A stretch of 7,665 nucleotides of DNA from Spirochaetales bacterium (GCA_007126415.1 SLBH01000391.1:1-7665), one strand, 5' to 3'. Numbered from the stretch's first letter, positions 1-6,226 are shown. Program-made: numbers and translations. Notes: generated by a model from the letters alone, not told the origin.

Positions 1-35
1 CGGTGCCGGTGACGGTGGCGGTCCGGCAGGCCCGG

Positions 36-914
36 CTATGCGGGGTGGGGAGACGGGGCGCGCAGGTGCGCGACGGCGTTCTCGAACAGCCAGAGGCCCG
101 ACGACGGCGTAGGGGTCTGATAGGTCCAGCGGGGGTGGTTGTGGCGGTCGAGGAAGGCTTCGGGGTGCGGCATCAGCCCCAGGACGCGGCCGGTGGGGTC
201 GGTGATGCCGGCGATGGCGTCGGCCGAGCCGTTGGGGTTGCGGCCCTGGTAGCGAAACGCGACTTGGTTAGCGAGGTTGAGCTTGGTTAAGACCGACGGC
301 TCGGCCGGGAGGAAGCGCCCCTCGCCGTGACGGATCGGAAACTCCACCAGGCCCGGGGCGCCGCGGAGCCACGGCGAGGGGTTGCGGAGGTTCACGACCA
401 GGCGGACCCAGCGGTCTTGGAAGCGTCCGTCGGCGTTGTGCACCAGCGTCACCTCCGGTTGCGCGTCGCCGGTGGTGTTCGGGAGGATGCCGGCCTTTGC
501 CAGTACCTGAAAGCCGTTGCAGATCCCGATCGTCAGGTTGCCGGCGGCGGTGAACGCCGCGAGCGCCTCACCGAGGCGCCGGCGCACGAGGTTCGCAAGC
601 ACCTTGCCCGACCCGAGGTGGTCGCCGAACGAGAACCCGCCCGGCAGCGCGAGCAGTCGAAACGCGCCGAGCGCGGAAGGGTCGCTCACGAGGTCGTTGA
701 TATGCATCGCAACCGGCTCGGCGCCGGCGCGCCGCAGCACCTCGAGGAGCTCCAGCTCCGCGTTGATGCCGTGGCCGGTCACCACCAGCGCGCGCGGGCT
801 TTGCTCGGGCGCAACCATCGCATCGGGGGCGGGCGCGGCTGCGGGGTTGGGCGCGGCGGGGTTGGGCGCGGCGGCGGCGGTGGGCGTTTGGGGGTGCGAG
901 TGGTGGTCAGGCAT
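36..914 (-). CDS. purQ: FGAM synthase glutaminase subunit PurQ
   Basis: This is the class I glutamine amidotransferase subunit of phosphoribosylformylglycinamidine synthase (step 4 of de novo purine synthesis, cytosolic). It releases ammonia from glutamine for the PurL part. The protein has 292 residues. Residues 1-38 are a low-complexity tail rich in Ala, Pro and Asn, and the GATase domain runs from about 41 to 285. The triad is visible: Cys132 in GICNGFQ, His250 and Glu252 in MPHPEAF. Other family blocks are LALPGGFSFGDHLGSGK (88-104), FPIRHGEGRF (192-201) and RYQGRNPNGS (221-230). The start at 914 is chosen because it has an AGGGAG Shine-Dalgarno 7 nt upstream and overlaps the purSL stop. 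An in-frame start 51 nt further upstream lacks such support. A start at Met33 (818) would remove the tail and give a more usual length, but has no visible Shine-Dalgarno. Function is near certain; the exact N-terminus is less so. Confidence 0.95.
   Translation of the reverse strand: MPDHHSHPQTPTAAAAPNPAAPNPAAAPAPDAMVAPEQSPRALVVTGHGINAELELLEVLRRAGAEPVAMHINDLVSDPSALGAFRLLALPGGFSFGDHLGSGKVLANLVRRRLGEALAAFTAAGNLTIGICNGFQVLAKAGILPNTTGDAQPEVTLVHNADGRFQDRWVRLVVNLRNPSPWLRGAPGLVEFPIRHGEGRFLPAEPSVLTKLNLANQVAFRYQGRNPNGSADAIAGITDPTGRVLGLMPHPEAFLDRHNHPRWTYQTPTPSSGLWLFENAVAHLRAPSPHPA
841..870. repeat. 15-bp perfect tandem duplication within purQ
   Basis: The 15-mer GCGGGGTTGGGCGCG occurs twice back to back (841-855 and 856-870) and is followed by a run of GCG/GCC triplets. 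On the minus strand it encodes the repeated pentapeptide APNPA in the PurQ N-terminal tail. Its length is a multiple of three, so changes in copy number keep the frame. It looks like a slippage product in a non-catalytic linker. Confidence 0.85.
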
Positions 915-3900
915 TGCGGCGCTCCCTGCGGCGGAGACCGGCGGTCTCGCCCGGTTGTGGTCCAAACGGTGTTTTGTAGGCGGCCTCGATCTCCTCGACC
1001 TCGAGCGCGAGCATGCGCTCGCCCCGGTAGGTGGCCTCGAGCCGTGGGAGGCTCTGCACGGTGCCGATGCAGGCGACCGGCAGGCCGGCGGTCAAGGACT
1101 CGAACTCGGCGGTGTGCTCGAGCGGCACGCTCAGGAGGATGCGCGAGGCCGATTCACAGAACAACAGCCGCGCGACGTGATCGCGAAGCTCCTCGGGCGG
1201 TCCCGAGCCGGCGAGCTCACCGGCGGCGGCGAGCTCCTCGCCGAGCGATAGCGCGCCGAGCTCGAGCGTGGCGCCGAGCCGTCCGGCGAGCGCCGACTCC
1301 GCCGCGGCCACCGCGAGTCCGCCGTCCGAAAGATCGTGCATCGAGGACACGAGCCGTCGGAGCGCGGCGTCGGCAAGCGCGCGGTAGGTTGAAAGCGCCG
1401 CCTCGGGGTACACCGCGGGCGAGGCTTCCGGAGCGAGGGCGAAGCGACGGGCGTATGCCGACCCGCCGAGCTCGCCGTAAGTAACACCGGCGAGGTACAA
1501 GAGGTCGCCGCTGCTCTTGAAGTCGGTACCGACCGCGGCGTCGACGTCGGGCACGATCCCCATCAGGCTCACCAGAAGCGTTGGGCGCACCGAGACCTTG
1601 CGACCACCGAAATCGGCGTCGTTCTTCATCGAGTCTTTGCCGGAGATGAGCGGGAGGTTGTAGGCGACGCAGGTGTCGTGCAGGCCGCGACAGGCGCGCA
1701 CGAGCTGCGCGAGCTTGTACTCCCCGTCGGGGGTGGCGTCGCTTTGAACCGGATCGGGCCAGCAGAAGTTGTCGAGCGCGTAGGCGCGGTCGGGGTCGCC
1801 GCCGAGGACGATGTGCGCGCGGTAGGCTTCGTCGACCGCGGCGGCCGCCATGCGCTCGGTGTCGTAATCGCCGTACCACGGGCAGATCCCGTGCGTGACG
1901 CTGAGCCCCTGTATGCCGTCGAACCCCGGCCGCAGCACCGCGCCGTCGCCGGGCCCGTCGGTCTCTACGCCCAGATAAGGCTTGCCGACCGATCCGCCCT
2001 GCACCTCGTGGTCGTACTGCCGCACCAGCGCCTCTTTCGAGGCGATGTTGGGGTCGGCGAGCAGGATTCGCAGCGCCTCGCGCAGCTCGTGATCCAGGGG
2101 AGAGGGCGCCCCGGTGGGCGGCGTTCCGGGCAGTGCGTGGGCCGGTCGGTCGGCGGCGCGCGCTTCGGGGGAGATCCAGCGCGCGGTGAGGCGCATGCGC
2201 GGCAGGCCGTGGTGCAGGAACGAGAGGCGCATGTAGGCGACGCGCGCGCCGCCGTACAGCAGCTCCACGAAGCCCGAAGCGGTGAAGCTGCCGATCGCGG
2301 TGGCCTCTACGCTGCGGCGCGCGGCGAGTGCAAGCAGGGGCTCGAGGTGCTCAGGCGCGACCGCGAGGCTCATGCGCTCCTGCGACTCCGAGACCCAGAT
2401 CTCCCACGGCTCGAGCCCCGGGTACTTCAGCGGACAGCGGTCGAGCTCAACCCGTACGCCGCCGGAGTCGCGCGCCATCTCACCGAGCGAGGATGAGAGC
2501 CCGCCGGCGCCGTTGTCGGTGAGGCTACGGATCCAGCCGCGGTCGCGCGCCTCAAGCAGGAACTCGAGCATGCGCTTCTGGGTGATGGGGTCGCCGATCT
2601 GAACCGCCGAGGTCGGCGAGGTTTCGTCGAGCGCGAGCGAGGAAAAGGTTGCGCCGTGGATGCCGTCTTTGCCGATACGCCCGCCGACCATAACCGCGTG
2701 ATCGCCGGGGTGAATCGTTTTCTCGTGCGACGGCGCGCCGGCTGCCTCGCGCGGCATGATGCCGCCGGTGCCGCAGAACACCAGCGGCTTGCCGGTGAAG
2801 CTTTCGTCGAACACAAACGCGCCGGCGACTGTCGGTATCCCGGACTGGTTACCGCCGTCGATGATGCCGGAATGCACCCCGGCCATGATGCGTTTAGGAT
2901 GCATCAACCCCTGCGGGATCGCGTCGGCGGGCGTATCGGGCCGGCCGAAGCACAACACGTTGGTGTTGAAGATCGGTCGCGCGCCGCGGCCGGTTCCGAT
3001 GATGTCGCGATTAACACCGACGATGCCGGTGATGGCGCCCCCGTAGGGGTCTAACGCCGAGGGCGAGTTGTGCGTCTCGGCCTTGAAGCACACCACGTGC
3101 TCGTCGTCGAACGCGACCACACCGGAGTTGTCGTGAAACACCGACAGCAGGTCTGAGCGGCCGCGGCCCACCGTTTCGGTCGTCGCTTTGATGTAGGTAT
3201 CGAACAGCCCGTCGATCCGGAGCGGCCCGCGCTCAGCACCCGCGTCGCCGGAACCCTGCGATCCGTCGCCGGCACCGTCGTCGTAGTATGAGATCTCGGC
3301 CGCGAAGATCTTGTGCTTGCAGTGCTCGCTCCAGGTTTGGGCCACCATCTCGAGCTCGCAATCGGTGGCCTCCGGCGGGCACCCGGCCGCCTTGCGCTCG
3401 GCACGCACCTCGGGATCGCGATAGTACGCCGCGAGCGCGGCAAGCTCGTCGTCGCTGAGCGCCAACAGCTGCTCGCGAGAGAGCGTCGCAAGCTCCTCGG
3501 GGCTCATCGCCGCGAGGTCGTGACGCCGAACAGAGTTAGGGCTCACCTCGTGGAAATCACCGGCGGTTTGATAGCGCGCAGGCGGCCGAGCGCCCGCCGC
3601 CCAGTCGTTGACCGTGAGCGTGGTGGCCTGCTGCACCAGCGGGTTATGCAGCTCCTCGACGATCGCGGTCAGCTCGTCGTCCTTGAGCAGGCCTGCGGCA
3701 ATGAAGTAGCGCCGCGCGGTCTGGACCACCGCCCGGGGCGGTAGTGGCTCGCCGAGCTCCAGCTCGAGCGCCTCGCGCGCGGTAAGCGCTACCGTATCCG
3801 TTACGCCGGGGCGATACGCCACCTCTATCAAGTAGCGCCACCCGGGTCGCGCGCCCGAGCGAGCTGAGCGTTTGGCCCTCTCCGGCGCCCCGCCCAATCG

Positions 3901-4128
3901 CCCGGCGCTTGCGGGCTCGTCGGCATCGATCTCGATCGTTTGACACACAGTATCGCAGAACGCGCGCTCGGCGAGCTCGGCGTCGAGCCGCTCGACGCCG
4001 TCGACGATATAGACGTCGCCGATCGAAACCGACTGCAGATGCGTCTTCACCGCGGCTCGCAACACCTCAAGCGTCCGAACCGCGCGCCCGTCGGGGAAAC
4101 CCGGTTTGTAGTATACGTGACAATGCAT
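907..4128 (-). CDS. purL: FGAM synthase PurS-PurL fusion subunit (PurSL)
   Basis: This is the large subunit of phosphoribosylformylglycinamidine synthase. It converts FGAR, ATP and PurQ-derived ammonia to FGAM, ADP and Pi. From ATG 4128 it has 1073 residues. The N-terminus holds two PurS-like modules: about 2-68 (CHVYYKPGFPDGRA) and about 97-168 (RYLIEVAYRPGVTD, ending ELHNPLVQ), joined by an Ala/Gly/Arg linker. The synthase halves follow. Seen are AQTWSEHCKHKIF (263-275, catalytic-loop His269), ETHNSPSALDPYGGAITG (351-368), GNQSGIPT (426-433), GKDGIHGATFSS (486-497), LTDNGAGGLSSSLGEMA (536-552), a second-half start near 689 (LLADPNIASKEAL), ISGKDSMKN (828-836) and MHDLSDGGLAVA (930-941). A Gly/Asp/Ser insert sits at 284-301. 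No GATase domain is present; the overlapping purQ supplies it. A GTG at 4206 would add 26 residues read out of the intergenic repeats, so ATG 4128, directly before the conserved first beta-strand, is preferred although it has no Shine-Dalgarno. No key motif is missing. Confidence 0.95.
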   Translation of the reverse strand: MHCHVYYKPGFPDGRAVRTLEVLRAAVKTHLQSVSIGDVYIVDGVERLDAELAERAFCDTVCQTIEIDADEPASAGRLGGAPERAKRSARSGARPGWRYLIEVAYRPGVTDTVALTAREALELELGEPLPPRAVVQTARRYFIAAGLLKDDELTAIVEELHNPLVQQATTLTVNDWAAGARPPARYQTAGDFHEVSPNSVRRHDLAAMSPEELATLSREQLLALSDDELAALAAYYRDPEVRAERKAAGCPPEATDCELEMVAQTWSEHCKHKIFAAEISYYDDGAGDGSQGSGDAGAERGPLRIDGLFDTYIKATTETVGRGRSDLLSVFHDNSGVVAFDDEHVVCFKAETHNSPSALDPYGGAITGIVGVNRDIIGTGRGARPIFNTNVLCFGRPDTPADAIPQGLMHPKRIMAGVHSGIIDGGNQSGIPTVAGAFVFDESFTGKPLVFCGTGGIMPREAAGAPSHEKTIHPGDHAVMVGGRIGKDGIHGATFSSLALDETSPTSAVQIGDPITQKRMLEFLLEARDRGWIRSLTDNGAGGLSSSLGEMARDSGGVRVELDRCPLKYPGLEPWEIWVSESQERMSLAVAPEHLEPLLALAARRSVEATAIGSFTASGFVELLYGGARVAYMRLSFLHHGLPRMRLTARWISPEARAADRPAHALPGTPPTGAPSPLDHELREALRILLADPNIASKEALVRQYDHEVQGGSVGKPYLGVETDGPGDGAVLRPGFDGIQGLSVTHGICPWYGDYDTERMAAAAVDEAYRAHIVLGGDPDRAYALDNFCWPDPVQSDATPDGEYKLAQLVRACRGLHDTCVAYNLPLISGKDSMKNDADFGGRKVSVRPTLLVSLMGIVPDVDAAVGTDFKSSGDLLYLAGVTYGELGGSAYARRFALAPEASPAVYPEAALSTYRALADAALRRLVSSMHDLSDGGLAVAAAESALAGRLGATLELGALSLGEELAAAGELAGSGPPEELRDHVARLLFCESASRILLSVPLEHTAEFESLTAGLPVACIGTVQSLPRLEATYRGERMLALEVEEIEAAYKTPFGPQPGETAGLRRRERRNA
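922..927 (-). promoter_or_regulatory. purQ ribosome binding site
   Basis: AGGGAG on the minus strand lies 7 nt before the ATG at 914, inside the last codons of purSL. It decides the purQ start and supports translational coupling across the 8-nt overlap. Confidence 0.75.
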
Positions 4129-4129
4129 A

Positions 4130-4140
4130 GTGTTAGACAC
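4130..4140. promoter_or_regulatory. 11-bp dyad abutting the purSL start codon
   Basis: GTGTTAGACAC is a perfect 4-bp inverted repeat (GTGT/ACAC) around a TAG centre, ending one base before the purSL ATG. It could be a small operator half-site pair or chance. No known binding motif is recognised. Confidence 0.25.
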
Positions 4141-4142
4141 GC

Positions 4143-4175
4143 ATCGTAGCACAAACGCCGCCGTCGCGCTACGAT
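4143..4175. promoter_or_regulatory. 33-bp dyad over the presumed purSL promoter
   Basis: ATCGTAGC (4143-4150) and GCTACGAT (4168-4175) are perfect reverse complements separated by 17 bp. Each arm contains TACGAT when read outward, a 4/6 match to a -10 hexamer. On the minus strand this hexamer lies at 4148-4143, 14 nt before the purSL ATG, and no good -35 is visible. The arrangement suits a dimeric regulator bound at the promoter, or a cruciform/hairpin. It does not match the PurR boxes I know from Bacillus or E. coli. Confidence 0.4.
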
Positions 4176-4320
4176 TACCCGCGCGCCCGCGGTTATCCTG
4201 CGGCACTTGATCACCCGCGCGCCCGCGGTTAGCACGCCCCGCGGTTAGCGCGCGCCGCGGTTATCCCGCCCCCGCGCGTCCGCGGTTAGCGCGCGCCGCG
4301 GCGTTGCCCGCGGCACTTGA
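4173..4320. repeat. GC-rich interspersed repeat cluster (CCGCGGTTA)
   Basis: This lies in the divergent gap between purSL and the EIIA gene. The 9-mer CCGCGGTTA occurs exactly five times (4187, 4223, 4239, 4255, 4280), with a degenerate sixth copy (CCGCGGCGTT) at 4296. All copies have the same orientation, at intervals of 36, 16, 16 and 25 bp. Larger units are visible: a 23-bp repeat with one mismatch (4173-4195 and 4209-4231), an exact 22-bp repeat (4239-4260 and 4280-4301), and an exact 11-mer GCGGCACTTGA (4200-4210 and 4310-4320). Spacing is irregular, so this is not a CRISPR array. It could be a multi-site operator, a family of dispersed intergenic repeats or a product of local duplication. 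Confidence 0.8.
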
Positions 4321-4345
4321 CTCTGAGAGTGAAGATCGGTAAACC
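4317..4345 (+). promoter_or_regulatory. Candidate promoter of the EIIA gene
   Basis: TTGACT (4317-4322, 5/6 match to a -35) is followed after 17 bp by TAAACC (4340-4345, 3/6 match to a -10). The predicted start of transcription would fall at or within about 2 nt of the ATG at 4354, giving an almost leaderless message. The -35 overlaps the second copy of the GCGGCACTTGA repeat. The -10 is weak. Confidence 0.35.
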
Positions 4346-4353
4346 ATTGCGGT

Positions 4354-4884
4354 ATGAAGCCTTTGTCTCATTACAGCTTCTTTGACACCGGAAGCGTTGT
4401 ATGGGGCGTCCGCAGCTACAACAAGTTCGAGGCCATTCGGGAGGTCGTCAACCGATCGCTCGTGTTCCGCCGCATCGACGGGCTTGATCTAAACGAGTTT
4501 GCCGAGAAGGTCATAGAGCGCGAGCAGCTGCAGTCAACCGGGTTGGGGCACGGTGTGGCGGTCGCGCACGGGCGCACCGTTGAGGTCCTCGAGCCGCAGA
4601 TCGCCCTCGGCATCTCGCCGGAGGGGATCGATTTCGACGCTCTCGACGGCGAGCCGGTGCAACTGCTGTTTATCATCGCCAACCACCCCGACAACAAGAT
4701 GGACTACCTGCAGATTCTCTCCTGCCTCGTCAGCCTCGTCCGAAACGAGGTGTTCCGGCAGGAACTCCTGTCGTGCATGAGCTCCGATGAACTCGAGAGC
4801 AAAATGTGTTCTGCGTTTCAGAATCTGATGCGCAAGTCCGAAACCGCGCGCGCCGGAGACTCGGCCGCCCACGCCCCGCAGTAG
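4354..4884 (+). CDS. PTS EIIA domain protein, PtsN-like
   Basis: A 176-residue stand-alone protein of the PTS EIIA fructose/mannitol/nitrogen-regulatory family (PF00359 type). In this family a histidine is phosphorylated by HPr or NPr, and stand-alone members often act as regulators rather than in sugar uptake. The active-site block is STGLGHGVAVAHGR (61-74), with His72 in the place of the phospho-acceptor of the usual A-I-P-H; the Pro is Ala71 here. The core ends near 150 and a short polar tail follows. The second conserved His of many EIIA proteins (THL in E. coli PtsN) appears to be Tyr118 in KMDYLQIL. Residues 1-30 precede the usual domain start. ATG 4354 has no clear Shine-Dalgarno, and a candidate promoter lies immediately upstream. 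The gene is divergent from purSL and convergent with lysA. No HPr, EI or sugar permease gene is in view, so the regulatory role is inferred. Confidence 0.82.
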   Translation: MKPLSHYSFFDTGSVVWGVRSYNKFEAIREVVNRSLVFRRIDGLDLNEFAEKVIEREQLQSTGLGHGVAVAHGRTVEVLEPQIALGISPEGIDFDALDGEPVQLLFIIANHPDNKMDYLQILSCLVSLVRNEVFRQELLSCMSSDELESKMCSAFQNLMRKSETARAGDSAAHAPQ

Positions 4885-4921
4885 CCGGCGGCACCCGGTT
4901 GCAGCCGCGCGCGGCGGCGGA
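4885..4921. terminator. GC-rich gap between convergent stops
   Basis: The 37 bp between the EIIA stop and the lysA stop contain a perfect 12-bp palindrome GCCGCGCGCGGC (4904-4915) and further GGC/GCC runs that could form a hairpin in either transcript. There is no T tract on either side, so an intrinsic terminator is only a weak possibility. Confidence 0.2.
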
Positions 4922-6187
4922 TTACACCGCCGCGAAGTCTATCGTCGCGAACAGATCCTCGGGCGTCTCGGCCCGGCGAATCTGCTTCACCGACCCATCC
5001 TCACGCAGCAAGAGCTCGGCCGAGCGCAACTTGCCGTTGTAGTTGAAACCCATCGCATGACCGTGCGCGCCGGTATCGTGGATCACCACCAGGTCGCCGA
5101 TCTCGATCGGCGGAAGCTCGCGGTCGATCGCGAACTTGTCGTTGTTCTCGCAGAGGCTGCCGGTAACGTCGTAGAGATAGCGCTGCGAGGCGTCCTCCTT
5201 GCCCGGAATCGTGATGTGATGATACGCACCGTACATCCCCGGCCGCATGAGGTTCGCCATCGTGGCGTCGAGGCCCACGAAGCGTTTGTAGGTATCCTTG
5301 ATGTGGCGCACGCGACCCACAAGATAGCCATAAGGCCCGGTGATCACGCGGCCGTTCTCGGCGACAATGCGAATAGGGTCGAGCCCGGCGGGGATAATGA
5401 TCTCCTCGTAGGCCTTGCGCACACCGCTTGCAAACTGCTCGAACTTCACCGGCTCGTCCTCGGGCTTGTAGGGAATGCCCACCCCGCCGCCGAGATTAAT
5501 GAACTCGAGACGGATCCCCAGCTTCCGGTGCATCTTTACCGCAAGATCAAACAGCAGCCGCGCTGTCTCCTCAAAGTACTCGACCTTGAGCTCGTTTGAG
5601 GCCACCATCGCGTGCAACCCAAAGCGCTTTGCGCCGAGCTCGCGGGCGCGCTTATACCCGGTGAGCAACTGCGACTCGGTGAACCCAAACTTCGCTTCCT
5701 GCGGCTTACCGATAATGACGTTGCCTTCCTTCAGCGCGCCCGGGTTGTAGCGCATACAGATCAACTCCGGCATCCCAAGATTGTCGGAGATGTAGGGGAT
5801 GTGGCTGATATCGTCGAGATTTATGATCGCGCCGAGATCTTTCGCCTTCTTGTAGTAGTGCAGCGGGGTGTCGTTGGAGGTGAACATCAGCTCTTCGCCG
5901 GTGACGCCGATGCGCTCCGAAAGCAGCAACTCCGGAAGCGAGCTGCAGTCGAACCCCATCCCCTCCTCATGCACTACCTTCATGACGTGCGGGTTCGGGA
6001 GCGCCTTCACCGCGAAGTAGTTCTTGAATCCCCGCCCGTGTGGACCCTTCACCCAGCTGAACGCGTCGTTGAGCCGCCGCGCGTTCTCGCGGATCGCCTT
6101 CTCGTCGTAGATATGAAACGGTGTGGGGTATTCCTGTGTGAGCTCCTCGAGGAACTCTTTGCTAAACGGTATTTGCTTGTGTGACAT
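4922..6187 (-). CDS. lysA: Diaminopimelate decarboxylase
   Basis: A PLP-dependent fold-III (alanine racemase-like barrel) decarboxylase, 421 residues. It most likely converts meso-diaminopimelate to L-lysine and CO2, the last step of lysine synthesis. Visible are YFAVKALPNPHV (57-68) with PLP-binding Lys61, HAMVASNEL (192-200), the phosphate-binding GGGVGIPY (233-240), ENGRVITGPYGY (277-288, in place of EPGR), CENNDKF (346-352) with the active-site Cys346 supplied across the dimer, and DTGAHGHAMGFNYNG (371-385). These variants (ENN for ESG, GAHG for GAYG) belong, as I recall the family, to a LysA type of Firmicutes, Bacteroidetes and spirochaetes and are not signs of decay. Carboxynorspermidine or another basic amino acid decarboxylase is a less likely alternative. 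ATG 6187 is used because an upstream TTG (6226) would place the promoter inside the gene and add non-conserved residues. No Shine-Dalgarno is visible. It is a single-gene unit here, convergent with the EIIA gene. Confidence 0.9.
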   Translation of the reverse strand: MSHKQIPFSKEFLEELTQEYPTPFHIYDEKAIRENARRLNDAFSWVKGPHGRGFKNYFAVKALPNPHVMKVVHEEGMGFDCSSLPELLLSERIGVTGEELMFTSNDTPLHYYKKAKDLGAIINLDDISHIPYISDNLGMPELICMRYNPGALKEGNVIIGKPQEAKFGFTESQLLTGYKRARELGAKRFGLHAMVASNELKVEYFEETARLLFDLAVKMHRKLGIRLEFINLGGGVGIPYKPEDEPVKFEQFASGVRKAYEEIIIPAGLDPIRIVAENGRVITGPYGYLVGRVRHIKDTYKRFVGLDATMANLMRPGMYGAYHHITIPGKEDASQRYLYDVTGSLCENNDKFAIDRELPPIEIGDLVVIHDTGAHGHAMGFNYNGKLRSAELLLREDGSVKQIRRAETPEDLFATIDFAAV

Positions 6188-6190
6188 AAC

Positions 6191-6205
6191 GGCTATACAG
6201 TAGCC
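6191..6205. promoter_or_regulatory. 15-bp dyad over the lysA -10 region
   Basis: GGCTATACAGTAGCC has perfect 5-bp arms (GGCTA/TAGCC) around a 5-bp centre. It covers the candidate lysA -10 and ends 3 nt before the ATG, a position suited to a repressor site. There is no match to a known operator that I can name. Confidence 0.3.
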
Positions 6206-6226
6206 ACGCCGCACCCCCAACGTCAA
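6197..6226 (-). promoter_or_regulatory. Candidate lysA promoter
   Basis: On the minus strand TTGACG (6226-6221, 5/6 match to a -35) is followed after 18 bp by TACTGT (6202-6197, 3/6 match to a -10). Transcription would begin about 2 nt before the ATG at 6187, so the message would be leaderless or nearly so. This agrees with the absence of a Shine-Dalgarno. Confidence 0.45.

Noticed and set aside
1..35. Start of a further purine gene downstream of purQ
   Set aside because: Only 35 bases remain after the purQ stop, with no start codon on the minus strand and no clear terminator hairpin. Nothing can be supported.
912..965. Extension of purQ to an upstream start at 965
   Set aside because: It would overlap purSL by 59 nt and has no support, whereas the start at 914 has a good Shine-Dalgarno and an 8-nt overlap.
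327..1484. Long plus-strand open frame (385 codons) opposite purQ and purSL
   Set aside because: It lies fully antisense to two confidently identified genes, is extremely Arg-rich, and shows no family motif. Such frames are common in GC-rich DNA.
1678..2496. Plus-strand open frame of 272 codons inside purSL
   Set aside because: It is antisense to the conserved PurL core and has Arg/Gly/Val composition typical of a shadow frame, with no recognisable domain.
4126..4206. Extension of purSL to a GTG at 4206
   Set aside because: The added 26 residues are read from the intergenic repeats and run through the dyad and candidate promoter. The first conserved PurS strand begins right after the ATG at 4128.
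4047..4235. Small minus-strand open frame of 62 codons with a repeated TAGARVI peptide
   Set aside because: The peptide repeat only reflects the DNA repeats, and most of the frame overlaps the purSL start in another frame.
4173..4320. CRISPR array
   Set aside because: The repeats are short, unevenly spaced (16-36 bp), directly abutting in places, and have no unique spacers or cas genes nearby.
4129..4353. Purine riboswitch or classical PurR box upstream of purSL
   Set aside because: I find no purine-riboswitch-like core and no match to the Bacillus or E. coli PurR boxes, and the likely leader is too short for a riboswitch.
5057..5599. Plus-strand open frames opposite lysA (also 5612-6184)
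   Set aside because: They are antisense to a well-conserved enzyme and carry no motif of their own.
6185..6226. Extension of lysA to a TTG at 6226
   Set aside because: That TTG is the first part of the best -35 hexamer (TTGACG), and the extra 13 residues are not family-like.
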